Assembly: GCF_003931915.1 (NCBI RefSeq)
Contig: NZ_RSAA01000006.1
Location: 1-64,000 of the forward strand
Length of the DNA stretch: 64,000 nucleotides
Origin: Saccharopolyspora rhizosphaerae
Lineage (GTDB): Bacteria; Actinomycetota; Actinomycetes; Mycobacteriales; Pseudonocardiaceae
Reading direction: 5' to 3'
Made by a program: the position numbers and the translations under genes. The notes beneath the pieces are model-generated. The model was not told the origin of the DNA. It worked only from the letters and a program-made list of their open reading frames with translations, and searched no databases. Positions 52,675 to 61,216 of the stretch are shown here, in pieces (within the stretch, counting starts at the first letter, position 1; every line of letters starts with the position of its first letter).

Positions 52675-53139
52675 ATGGGTTCAGTGGCGCATTACTTGGA
52701 GATCCAGGCTCCTGCTCAGCGGTGCTACGACTGGTGGCGGCCGCTGACCCACATGCCGCAGATCTTCCCCGACGTGCAGAAGGTGGAGCCGCGCAGCGGC
52801 GAAGCCGACAAGACTCATTGGGTGGTCTCCGGTCCCGCCGGCAAGAACGTCGAGTGGGACGCGCGGATCGTCGAGGACGAGCCCGGCCGCAAGGTGGCCT
52901 GGAAGTCGGTTGAGCAGGGCACCGAGAAGTCCAACACCGTGGCCACCGCCGGAGCCGTCCGCTTCGACGACCACGGCGACTCGACCGGGGTGGAGGTCAG
53001 CCTGCAGTACGACGCCCCCGGCGGCGCGGTGGCCGAGGCGGTGGCCACGCTCTTCGCCGACCCGCAGCAGAAGGTCGAGCGCGCGCTCGACAAGTTCAAG
53101 GAGCTGATGGAGAACCCGGAGTCGACCTCGGCGCGCTGA
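52675..53139 (+). CDS. SRPBCC (polyketide cyclase/dehydrase-like) protein
   Basis: 154 residues from ATG 52675 with GGAAAGAGGT upstream. The hydrophobic-pocket fold is indicated by SVAHYLEIQAPAQRCYDWWR at the start, EWDARIVEDEPGRKVAWKSV in the middle and a long C-terminal helix (PQQKVERALDKFKELMEN). Often such proteins bind lipids or help in stress responses; no pathway link is visible. Followed after 170 bases by a second SRPBCC gene. Confidence 0.9.
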   Translation: MGSVAHYLEIQAPAQRCYDWWRPLTHMPQIFPDVQKVEPRSGEADKTHWVVSGPAGKNVEWDARIVEDEPGRKVAWKSVEQGTEKSNTVATAGAVRFDDHGDSTGVEVSLQYDAPGGAVAEAVATLFADPQQKVERALDKFKELMENPESTSAR

Positions 53140-53309
53140 GGTGGACTCCTGGGCCGCGGTCGACGGCACCGACGCGGACAGCGGGAGCAGGATCCGATTG
53201 CCCAGCACTCCTGGGACAGCCAGGAGTGCTGGGCAGCCGCCGTCGGGTTCGACCACCCACTGCTGGATTCCGCGCTGCGGGCCGTGAAGCTGAGCGGTAG
53301 AAGAACCCC

Positions 53310-53717
53310 ATGGGACACTACGAGCACAGCACCACGTTGCGTTGCGATGCCGACGCGTTGTTCAACTTCCTCGCCGACGCCGGCAACCTGCCCGAGTACT
53401 TCGACGCGATGACGTCGGCCGAGAAGACCGGGCAGGACGAAGTCCGCGTGGTCGCCGAAGTCGAAGGACAGCGCCGGGAAGGCCGCGCGTGGTTGCAGAC
53501 CGATCCGCAGGCCCGGTCCATGCGGTGGAGTTCGGAGGGGCCGAACGACTACCACGGCGAACTGCAGGTGAACCACGCGGGCGACGGGCAGGCGAAGGTC
53601 ACGGTGTCGCTGCGCACCGAACGCGCGGACGGGCCCGGCATCCGGGCCGGGCTGGAACAAACCCTGGCCAACATCAAGCGCCTCGTCGAGGGCCGGAGCA
53701 CGCAGCCCGCGGGCTGA
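53310..53717 (+). CDS. SRPBCC family protein
   Basis: 135 residues (MGHYEHSTTLRCDADALFNF, then LADAGNLPEYFDAMTSAEKT) with the usual N-terminal strand-helix-helix and a C-terminal helix (GIRAGLEQTLANIKRLVEG). Function unknown. It may be expressed with the first SRPBCC gene and lies next to the manganese catalase gene, which could suggest a stress setting, but this is weak. Confidence 0.88.
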   Translation: MGHYEHSTTLRCDADALFNFLADAGNLPEYFDAMTSAEKTGQDEVRVVAEVEGQRREGRAWLQTDPQARSMRWSSEGPNDYHGELQVNHAGDGQAKVTVSLRTERADGPGIRAGLEQTLANIKRLVEGRSTQPAG

Positions 53718-53773
53718 GCCGCCGGACGTCCGAGCACACACCCCCACGAGGCGCGCACGTGCGGATGGGAGGT

Positions 53774-53799
53774 GGCCCGACGGAGCACTCCGCCGGGCC
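53774..53799. terminator. Hairpin between convergent genes
   Basis: An 11-bp stem (53774-53784 with 53789-53799, one mismatch) lies between the SRPBCC gene end and the catalase gene end, so it may serve both. Confidence 0.55.
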
Positions 53800-53815
53800 A
53801 TGCCTTCCGTCCGCG

Positions 53816-54772
53816 CTACTGCTGCTGCGTCGGTCCGTAGCGCCAGGGCTCGTCGGCTTCGGCGAGCTCTCGTTCAGCGACGGCTTGGATCTGCTCCAGC
53901 AGCGCCGGGTCCAGGCCGGGCGCGAACTCCTCGGGCCGTGGCTCGGCGATGTCGATCGGCACGCCCTCCGGTGCTTGCGCGGTGACCAGGTCGTGGGGAT
54001 CGCCCGAGGGGGACGTGCCCTGGAAGATCTTGCCGGCTTCGGAGAGGTTGTCGAGGCTGAAGGTGTACTGCTTGGTCTCCAGCCCCTGCTCGAGCAGGGT
54101 CTTGACCTCCGGGTACCGCTCGGCCCTGGTCTTGGGGATCGGCAGGACCTTGCCCCAGTTGACCCCGAGGGTTTCGAGGGCCTTGGCGTAGGCGTTCTCG
54201 TGCGCCTGGTCGCGGACGATCAGGTAGGCCACTGTGGACCGGAGCGTCTTGTTCGAGCTCATCTCGTAGATCCGGCACTTCTGCAGCCGGCCCGTCGACT
54301 CGAGCATCAGGTTGTACAGCAGGTCCAGCACCAGGTTGCCGCTGTTGTACACGTACGAGCCCATCCAGGGGTTCGCGACGGCGTCCACCGGCAGGGCGCC
54401 CTGGGCACCGACGAGGAAGTGGTGGATGTTGCCCTGGTTCAGGGCGTTCGACAACGGAGTCGCCCCGCCGGCGGCGGGTTCGTCGAGATCGGTCGGCGAG
54501 CCCTGGTATTCCGGCGACCCGTCGGTGAGGCGCGCGATCGTGGTGGCGATCAGCTCGACGTGGCTGATCTCCTCGGTCCCGATGCCGTGCAGCAGGTCCC
54601 GGTAGGGCTTCGCGGGCTTCCCGCGGAAGTTGAAGCTCTGGAACAGGTACTGCATCATCGTGCGCATTTCGCCGAACTGGCCGCCCAGGCCTTCCTGCAG
54701 CGCGTTGGCCGCGCCGGGATCGGGCTCGTCCGGCACGATCTCGTTGATCATCCGTTGTACGTGGAAGAACAT
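53816..54772 (-). CDS. Manganese-containing catalase
   Basis: 318 residues, full length. The dimanganese site is visible: QEGLGGQFGEMRTMMQYLFQ (first Glu), GTEEISHVELIATTIARLTD (Glu and His), LESTGRLQKCRIYEM, and AYLIVRDQAHENAYAKALET (Glu and His). The enzyme converts H2O2 to O2 and water in the cytoplasm. Start ATG 54772 opens with MFFHVQRMINEI, the standard family beginning, with GAGGGAGC upstream. Monocistronic. Confidence 0.95.
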   Translation of the reverse strand: MFFHVQRMINEIVPDEPDPGAANALQEGLGGQFGEMRTMMQYLFQSFNFRGKPAKPYRDLLHGIGTEEISHVELIATTIARLTDGSPEYQGSPTDLDEPAAGGATPLSNALNQGNIHHFLVGAQGALPVDAVANPWMGSYVYNSGNLVLDLLYNLMLESTGRLQKCRIYEMSSNKTLRSTVAYLIVRDQAHENAYAKALETLGVNWGKVLPIPKTRAERYPEVKTLLEQGLETKQYTFSLDNLSEAGKIFQGTSPSGDPHDLVTAQAPEGVPIDIAEPRPEEFAPGLDPALLEQIQAVAERELAEADEPWRYGPTQQQ

Positions 54773-55638
54773 GGTTTCGCTCCCTCACCATCACGTGGAC
54801 GCGCACCCGACATCGCGTCGGCCACCGTTGCGCTCGGTCGTTCAGTAGCGGTTTCGACATCGCCGATCAGAGGACGCGAAGCCACCGCTCGCCGCCGTGG
54901 ACGGGCGACCCGGCCCGGGTTCCGAGCCGCTGCGTTCCACCACGGAGCACATCGGCCAAGACCCGGTGAGCGATGGGCGTTCTCCTCCGTGGCTTCCAGC
55001 ACGACTGCTCAGCTGAGGTGACGTGCAAGCCCTGCGGAGTGGGGGAAGCAGACCCCTCCGGTCGACCGTCGTCGGACGCGGCGACCCGCGACCGTTCCGG
55101 CTTGGCCGACCGGAACTGCGTCCGGTCCGTCCGACCTCAGCTCCTGGGTGGTGATCTGCTCTGACACCACCTGCCCTCCAGCAGTCTTCGAAGTCCACTT
55201 CAGACCAGCACGCAGGGCGCGCCGACCTTCGGGACCCCCGGTTCCACGCTGGCCACCCACGGCACAGCGACTGCCGTGACGCTCCAGGCAGCAAGGCGAC
55301 CAGGACTCAAGGCTGCAACAGGGAGCACGATTTCGCAGAGCCAGAAGTGAGCGTCCAGCCCGATCTCGGTGCCGCACTTGACATCGGCGTTCGGTGCGGG
55401 CTCATCGGATCCGGAGGTGGCGCCGGGTACGTGCGGTGGAGACCGGTGGACGGGCAAGACCAGCCCACCGGGGCGAACGTGGCGGCGCCGTGGGACCTGC
55501 GTTGCGGGTGCGCACGCGGGTTTCGAGGGGCTCACCCAGGCACGTTCGCAGGAACGGCTGGGTCATCCAGCCGCGTGGGTGGCAGGAGGCGCTGCTGTTC
55601 TCCGCTCAGCGTTCGACCGCTGCCGCGGAGGCAGCCGG
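54773..55638. other. 866 bases without a recognised gene
   Basis: A minus-strand frame ending at 55200 (GTEIGLDAHFWLCEIVLPVA, then ALSPGRLAAWSVTAVAVPWV) has plausible codon use but no start context or family. The rest is arginine-rich overlap typical of non-coding GC-rich DNA. The catalase promoter must lie in its left part. Confidence 0.45.
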
Positions 55639-56208
55639 TCACTCCTGGTGGGCCGCCTTGTCCAGCTGGCGCAGGACCGTCTTGCGGGCCTTGTGGTCGC
55701 GCTCGTGGCGCAAGGCCGCCTGCGCTTGGCGCGGGGACATGTCGCGAGCCCGTTTGACCGCCTCCTTGGCAGAGAGCGAGTCGAGCTCGGCGGCCTTGCG
55801 CGCGTTCTTGGCCGCCGGCGGGTTCGCCGTGTGCTGCTTGCCCTGGCGCGATCCGGCGCGCTTGGTCTGCTTGGCTTCGCGCCGCTCGCTCGGCGACATC
55901 TCCTCCCAGGCGCTCTTGGGCAGGTAGCGCTCGGTCTCGCCGTCGTGCCGGGCTTGCGCGGATCCCGAGTCGGTTCGCCAGTCCTGCTCGGTCCACTCCT
56001 CGAGGCTCCGCTGCTCCCCGGACCGCTGTTCCGGGAACCGGTAGCCGCCCCCCTGCTTCTCGTACTCCTGCACGAGGAGCTGGCTCTTGCGGGCCGACCA
56101 CTGCCCGGCCGCGCCGCCCTTGTCGGAGGCCTTGATCTCTTCCTTCAACCGCTCCCGCAACGTCGGGTCGGTGTAGTCGCGCTCGTAGTCCTTCTTGCTC
56201 TTCGCCAT
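55639..56208 (-). CDS. Basic hydrophilic protein (DUF5872-like)
   Basis: 189 residues from ATG 56206-56208 (MAKSKKDYERDYTDPTLRER, then LKEEIKASDKGGAAGQWSAR). The segment ASDKGG--GQWSARK-QLL--EYEK--GGY is a conserved signature of a small family of unknown role, often in genomes with stress or DNA-associated proteins. The C-terminal half is Lys/Arg/Ala-rich (KQTKRAGSRQGKQHTANPPA; ARKTVLRQLDKAAHQE), suggesting nucleic acid binding. The open frame extends to 56259 but the internal ATG matches the family start. Confidence 0.8.
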   Translation of the reverse strand: MAKSKKDYERDYTDPTLRERLKEEIKASDKGGAAGQWSARKSQLLVQEYEKQGGGYRFPEQRSGEQRSLEEWTEQDWRTDSGSAQARHDGETERYLPKSAWEEMSPSERREAKQTKRAGSRQGKQHTANPPAAKNARKAAELDSLSAKEAVKRARDMSPRQAQAALRHERDHKARKTVLRQLDKAAHQE

Positions 56209-56289
56209 GCCCACGAGTACCCGGACGTGGGAGGGCAGCACACTCCGCGGCTGACACATCCGACCTGGGCACCGATCGCGCGGGTTTGA

Positions 56290-56811
56290 TCAGTTGAGGA
56301 GGACGATGGACAGGTTGAGCGCCGTCGCGAAGGCGGTCCAGAGGAAGTACGGGACGAACAGGAAGCCTGCGATGCGGTCACGCCGCATGAAGAGGACGAG
56401 GGTCGCGACGATCACCAGGTCCAGCAGCACGATGTCGACCAGAGCGGCGGTCCTGGCTTGCGCCGCGAAGAAGAGCGGCGTCCACAGGGCGTTCAGGACC
56501 AGCCCGATGGCGTAGACGAGCATCTCCGGTCGCACCGCCCGCAGCGATCCGGCTCCGGCGATCCAGTAGACGCGCCACCCCGCGACGGCGATCGCCGCGT
56601 AGAGCACCGTCCACACCGGGCCGAACAACCACGGCGGCGGGGCCCACGCTGGTCGGACGATGCTGGCGTACTGGTCTCCGGAGGAGCTCCCCGCGATCGA
56701 GCCGGCGACGGCGACCGCCGCCACCACGAGCACGAACACCACCGCGCTGACCACGCCCCGCCTGGCCGGCGGTCGTGCGTCCACACCACTCGTCACAGCA
56801 GCCCCTTCCAC
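56290..56811 (-). CDS. TspO/MBR family protein
   Basis: 173 residues with five helices. Family residues are YASIVRPAWAPPPWLFGPVW then TVLYAAIAVAGWRVYW, LNALWTPLFFAAQARTAALV and PYFLWTAFATALNLSIVLLN. TspO binds porphyrins and cholesterol-like ligands and modulates stress responses. The start at 56811 (ATG) is the longest; the N-terminal 20 residues are polar. Monocistronic. Confidence 0.92.
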   Translation of the reverse strand: MEGAAVTSGVDARPPARRGVVSAVVFVLVVAAVAVAGSIAGSSSGDQYASIVRPAWAPPPWLFGPVWTVLYAAIAVAGWRVYWIAGAGSLRAVRPEMLVYAIGLVLNALWTPLFFAAQARTAALVDIVLLDLVIVATLVLFMRRDRIAGFLFVPYFLWTAFATALNLSIVLLN

Positions 56812-56950
56812 CCCACCGGTCGCCGGGGAACGCGTGGACCCCCGTCAACTTCACGCTACCCGGGATTTCGAGGGGAACCTCGTGCGCGCGGACCGGGAGG
56901 GCGGTGCGGCTCGGCACCACACGGGCGGGACAGCCGCTCACCTGCACGGA

Positions 56951-56984
56951 ACCGCCGCAGCCCGCGCGTGCGGGCTGCGGCGGT
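56951..56984. terminator. Strong terminator at the end of the siderophore operon
   Basis: A perfect 15-bp stem (56951-56965 with 56970-56984) with a GCGT loop lies 18 bases after the last synthetase gene stop. Confidence 0.85.
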
Positions 56985-57001
56985 GTCCTGGCGCCGCGGC
57001 G

Positions 57002-58786
57002 TCAGGCGTCCGGGTCGTGCAGGGGGTTCGGGATCGTGCCGTGCACCGCGGCGTGCGGGCGCTCGGGACGATCGCGGTAGGCGTCGAGCAGCAGCCTGTT
57101 CCGGTTGAGGCACAGCCGCTCGATCTCGGGGGTCAGCAGGTCGAACATCGTGAAGCGGCTCTCGAGCTCCGGGTGCTCGGCTTGGTAGGCGAGGACTTCC
57201 TCCCGCACCAAGGTCCAGAACCGGCTCTCCGGGATCGACAGGTGCTCCTCGACCAGCGGGGCGAGGTAGCGGAAGTGCCCGACGAACAGACCGCTCTGGA
57301 TGAACTGGCACAGGAACTGGGGCTCTTCGCGCAGCAGGATGTCGGAGACCTCCTGCGGCATCGAGTCCAGCTCCGGGAGCGGCGCGTCGGCGACGTTGAC
57401 GTCGTCGACGAAGTCCTTCACGGCCAGCCGGGTCGGCACGTCGTTCCCGTCGAACACGACGATCGCGTTCTCACCGTGCGGGGAGAACACCAGGCCGTAC
57501 TGGTACAGGAAGTGCAGCAGCGGCGGGAGGAGCGAGCCGAACAGCTCGCGCAGCCAGGTTTCGGCGTCCACACCGGACCGTTCCACCAGTTCGCTGATGA
57601 ACGCGCGCCCGTCGGGGTCCACGTGCAGCAGGGAGGCCAGGGTCCGGGCGCGTTCGCCGTCGTCGAGCTTGCTGCTGATCGGTTGCCGCCAGATCGCGCC
57701 CAGCAGCTCCCGGTACTGGTACGGGACCTCGGGGATCTCCTCGAGGACGGGGTGTTCGACCGTCACCGAGGCGACCTCGCCGAGCAGCGCCACGCGCGCT
57801 TCGTCGCGCAGGAAGGTGTCCTTCTCGGCCAGGTCGAGCACCCAGGAGGTCAGGGCCGGAGCGGCGACCGTGCGTTCGGTCGGCAGACCCCGCCAGACCA
57901 GCGTGTTGAGGATCGACAGCGGGACCTTGACGTGGTGCCGCTGCGGGGCGTCGAGGTTGGCGAAGGTGCGGATCGACTGCTGCGCCCGGTAGAGGTCCGG
58001 GCCGTCACCGAGCACGACGATCCGCTGGGCGGCGATGTCCGGGGTGAACACGGGCAGCACGACCTCGTCCCACTGCCAGGGGTGCACGGGCATCCACACG
58101 TAGTCGTCCGGGTTGAGCCCGCGTTCCGCGAGCTGCTGGGTGAAGCGCTGGCGGGTCGCCTCGTCCAGCTCGTGGGCGATCAGCTTCTCGTCAGGCAGGT
58201 CCGCGACGCCGCGGTACTGGGCGAGCTCGCTGTGCACGGCGATCCAGGGCAGGCGCAGGTCCTGCCGGGACTCCGGGGCGTAGCGGGCGGCGTCGGAGGC
58301 CGAGAACCCGATCCGGCCCTTGTTCGGCACGATCCACGGGTGCCCGGTCTGGTGACCTTCGAGGTCGACGTAGTTCAGGTCGGCGAGTTCGCTCGCGGTG
58401 GCCGCCTGCGAGCCCAGCAGCTTGGCGTCGGCGGCGAGGGTCGCGGTGAGCTCGCGGGCGAGGTGGCCGGCGGTGTCGCCGCTGATGCCCAGCGTCGAGT
58501 GCGCGTCCAGCAGGAACTGCAGGGTGTCGTGCGCGGGCCGCTCCTCGCCGGCGCGGCTGCGCACGATCGACTCGGCGTCCACCGTCCAGTGGCCGAACGA
58601 TCCGCGCCGGGCGGCGAAGGTGTAGGAGACGTCGTCGGGCAGGTCGAGGCGGTACCGGCCCTCCTCGACCTCCACCGGTTCCAGCATCAGCTCGTAGGAC
58701 AGCTCGGCCAGCGACTTGGCGAGCATCTCGCGGTCGGCGCGCCGCCAGTTCTCCGCGGTGAGTTCAGGGGGTACGGACAGGGACAA
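57002..58786 (-). CDS. IucA/IucC family siderophore synthetase (second)
   Basis: 594 residues from TTG 58784-58786, chosen because GGAGGT lies 5 bases upstream and no ATG or GTG is nearby. NIS synthetase landmarks include ISGDTAGHLARELTATLAAD, GHPWIVPNKGRIGFSASDAA, WMPVHPWQWDEVVLPVF, SIRTFANLDAPQRHHVKVPL, and the C-terminal FerR-like LVFSPHGENAIVVFDGNDVP with ALKDF-like VKDFVDDVNV. It forms an amide between a carboxylate (citrate or succinyl derivative) and a hydroxamate amine using ATP. The start overlaps the MFS exporter stop by 23 bases. Last gene of the operon before a terminator. Confidence 0.92.
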   Translation of the reverse strand: MSLSVPPELTAENWRRADREMLAKSLAELSYELMLEPVEVEEGRYRLDLPDDVSYTFAARRGSFGHWTVDAESIVRSRAGEERPAHDTLQFLLDAHSTLGISGDTAGHLARELTATLAADAKLLGSQAATASELADLNYVDLEGHQTGHPWIVPNKGRIGFSASDAARYAPESRQDLRLPWIAVHSELAQYRGVADLPDEKLIAHELDEATRQRFTQQLAERGLNPDDYVWMPVHPWQWDEVVLPVFTPDIAAQRIVVLGDGPDLYRAQQSIRTFANLDAPQRHHVKVPLSILNTLVWRGLPTERTVAAPALTSWVLDLAEKDTFLRDEARVALLGEVASVTVEHPVLEEIPEVPYQYRELLGAIWRQPISSKLDDGERARTLASLLHVDPDGRAFISELVERSGVDAETWLRELFGSLLPPLLHFLYQYGLVFSPHGENAIVVFDGNDVPTRLAVKDFVDDVNVADAPLPELDSMPQEVSDILLREEPQFLCQFIQSGLFVGHFRYLAPLVEEHLSIPESRFWTLVREEVLAYQAEHPELESRFTMFDLLTPEIERLCLNRNRLLLDAYRDRPERPHAAVHGTIPNPLHDPDA

Positions 58787-59924
58787 CGGACACCTCCGTG
58801 GAGCGAGGGCGGGAAGGTCGTGCGGTCGTGAGCACGGGTTTCGTGATGATCGCGAGGACTGCGAACAGCCCCGCACCGATGACCAGCGGTGCGGCCAGGT
58901 CGTGCGCGGTGGCTGACATCGCGATCAGCGGAGCGGTCAGCAGACCGGTGTGCTGGGCGGCGGCCACCATGCCGTAGGAGGCTCCCGAGCCACGCGCTGC
59001 GATGAGGACCCGGAAGTCCAGGGCGACCTGGCCGAGCCCCAGGCCCGTGCCGAACACGAGCCGTCCCAGCGCGAGCAGCGACGGATCGGTGACGGCCGCC
59101 TGCAGCGCCAGGCCGGCGGCGGCGAGGACGAACGGGACCACCAGTCCGGGGGACGCCGTGCGCACCCGCCACACCGCCGCCAGGGCGGCGATGTGCGCGG
59201 CGACGAACAGCAGCGCGGCGACCAGCTCGGACTGCCCGACCGCGGTGACGTGCTCGGTGAAGTACGGGCGGACCACGGCACCCGCGAGGGCGAACCCGAG
59301 CACGAGCACCGCCAGCGGCAGCAGGGCCCGACGCGGCACGTCGACACCCGGCGGTGGTGGCGGTGCCGCCGACTCCGCCACGGGGGTGCGCAACGCGATC
59401 ACGCAGACCACCAGCAGTCCGGCCTCGACCACCGCGAGCAGCGGCAAGGCCTGCCTCGGGTCGGGTGAGCTGACGATCCACGTCCCGATCGCGGACGCGG
59501 CGATCACCGCGGTCTGCAGCACGGCGACGTACTGCCGCACCCCCGGTAGCAGCCCGTCCGGGTGGGTGCGGGCGGTCTTGGGGTGCGCCAGCAGCACGAC
59601 CGCCTTGGCCGCCACCAGCGCGACCCCGATGCCGGTGAAGACCGCGTAGCTGGGTGCCAGCGCCAAGCACGCCGTCAGCACCACCGCGGCCGACTGCCCG
59701 ACGAGCACCAGGTGCTCGACGCGCCACCGGCGGGTCGCCAGTCCCCACAGCGGCACGGCGATGATCGCCGCGATGCGGGTGAAGGCGATGAAGTACCCGG
59801 TGGCAGCGAGGTCCTGGACACCGAACGCCGTCCGGAACAGCGCGGGGTAGAACGGCGCGAGCGCCGTCTCGGTGACCATGTGCAGTCCCGCTGCCGCCAG
59901 GAGGACCGGGCGTGAGCGCATCAC
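58764..59924 (-). CDS. MFS transporter, probable siderophore exporter
   Basis: 386 residues with about 12 helices. It opens VLLAAAGLHMVTETALAPFY and has a GLATRRWRVEHLVLVG loop after the second helix, like small-molecule exporters of NIS clusters. Start GTG 59922-59924 overlaps the hydroxylase stop; ATG 59919-59921 is equally possible. The placement between N-hydroxylase and synthetase genes supports siderophore export over import. Confidence 0.88.
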   Translation of the reverse strand: MMRSRPVLLAAAGLHMVTETALAPFYPALFRTAFGVQDLAATGYFIAFTRIAAIIAVPLWGLATRRWRVEHLVLVGQSAAVVLTACLALAPSYAVFTGIGVALVAAKAVVLLAHPKTARTHPDGLLPGVRQYVAVLQTAVIAASAIGTWIVSSPDPRQALPLLAVVEAGLLVVCVIALRTPVAESAAPPPPPGVDVPRRALLPLAVLVLGFALAGAVVRPYFTEHVTAVGQSELVAALLFVAAHIAALAAVWRVRTASPGLVVPFVLAAAGLALQAAVTDPSLLALGRLVFGTGLGLGQVALDFRVLIAARGSGASYGMVAAAQHTGLLTAPLIAMSATAHDLAAPLVIGAGLFAVLAIITKPVLTTARPSRPRSTEVSVVPVRTP

Positions 59925-61216
59925 ACGACACCGAAGGTGGTGAACGCTCCGCGTTGCGGCAGCGAGTACGTCTGGCGCCCGGACACCGCGTTGAGGATCA
60001 CGGCCGCGCGGTGCGCGCCCAAGCCCAGGTCCGGTGCGCCGACGCCGTGGCTGTGCATCTCGGCGTTCTGCACGTACACGTCACCGCTGACGGCCGGGTC
60101 GAGCACCACGCGGTAGTCGTCGTCGACCTGGTACCGGCCGTGCGCGTCCCAGTCGATCACGCCCGACAGCGGCTCGAGGCACTGCGGCCGGTTCGGCGAG
60201 TACCCGGTGGCCAGCACGACCCGGTCGGTCCGGACGGCGAAGTCGCGTTCCTGCTCGGTGTGCCGGCACGCCAGCTCGACACCGCCGTCGACCTGCTGCG
60301 CGCCGGTCACGGCCACGTTGGGCATGAGCTCGACGTCCAGCTCGTCCCGCCCGATGCTGCGTTCGTAGAGCACCTCGTGGATCGCCGCGAGGGTCGTCGC
60401 ACTGCTGGCCTTGTACAGCTGCCACTGCGCGGGCACGACCCGGTCCCGGGTCTCCTGCGGCAACGTGCGGAAGTACCGGGTGTAGTCGGGCGTGAAGTGC
60501 TCCAGCCCGAGCTTGGAGTACTCCATGGGCGCGAAGGCCGGGGACCGGGTGAGCCAGCGGACGCGCCAGCCGGCGCTCTCCTGGGCTCGCAGCAGGTCCA
60601 GCGCCACCTCGGCACCGGACTGCCCGGAGCCGATCACCGTGACGTCCTCGGCGCCGCGCAGCGATTCCTGCCGGTCGAGGTACTCCGAGGCGTGGAAGAC
60701 CTCCTTGCCCAGCAGACCGCGCACCGGTTGCGGCACGGTCGGTTCGGTGCCCACGCCGAGCACCACGTTGCGGGCGGTGAGGGTCTCCCGCTGGGCGGTG
60801 TGGACGTCCTCGGCGTCCACGTGGAACACCTCGCCCTCGGCGTCCCAGCGCACCGCGGTCACCTGCCGCCCGAAGCGGCAGGACGGCAGCGAGTCCGCGA
60901 CCCACCGGCAGTAGTGGTCGTACTCGCGGCGCGAGATGTGGAAGTTCTCCGCGAAGTAGAACGGGAAGAGCCGGTCGTGCTCGCGCAGGTAGGACAGGAA
61001 CGACCACCGGCTGGTGGGGTCGATCAGCGTGACCAGGTCGGCGAGGAACGGCACCTGCAGGGTGGTTCCGTCGATCAGCAGACCGTGGTGCCAGGAGAAC
61101 TCGGGCTTGGCGTCGAGGAAGGCGACCGAGAGGTCGTCGACCGGGTCTGCCAGGGCCGCCAACGAGAGGTTGAACGGTCCGATGCCCACGCCGACCATGT
61201 CGTACACGCGGCTCAT
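59921..61216 (-). CDS. Lysine/ornithine/diamine N-monooxygenase (IucD/DesB type)
   Basis: 431 residues. FAD motif GVGIGPFNLSLAAL near the N-terminus, FHISRREYDHYCRWVADSL, NADPH motif VIGSGQSGAEVALDLL, substrate region YSKLGLEHFTPDYTRYFRTL, and C-terminal VVLATGYSPNRPQC and MHSHGVGAPDLGLGAHRAAV. It N-hydroxylates a diamine (diaminobutyrate-derived diaminopropane, putrescine or cadaverine), the first step to a hydroxamate. Overlaps both neighbours by 4 bases. Confidence 0.95.
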   Translation of the reverse strand: MSRVYDMVGVGIGPFNLSLAALADPVDDLSVAFLDAKPEFSWHHGLLIDGTTLQVPFLADLVTLIDPTSRWSFLSYLREHDRLFPFYFAENFHISRREYDHYCRWVADSLPSCRFGRQVTAVRWDAEGEVFHVDAEDVHTAQRETLTARNVVLGVGTEPTVPQPVRGLLGKEVFHASEYLDRQESLRGAEDVTVIGSGQSGAEVALDLLRAQESAGWRVRWLTRSPAFAPMEYSKLGLEHFTPDYTRYFRTLPQETRDRVVPAQWQLYKASSATTLAAIHEVLYERSIGRDELDVELMPNVAVTGAQQVDGGVELACRHTEQERDFAVRTDRVVLATGYSPNRPQCLEPLSGVIDWDAHGRYQVDDDYRVVLDPAVSGDVYVQNAEMHSHGVGAPDLGLGAHRAAVILNAVSGRQTYSLPQRGAFTTFGVV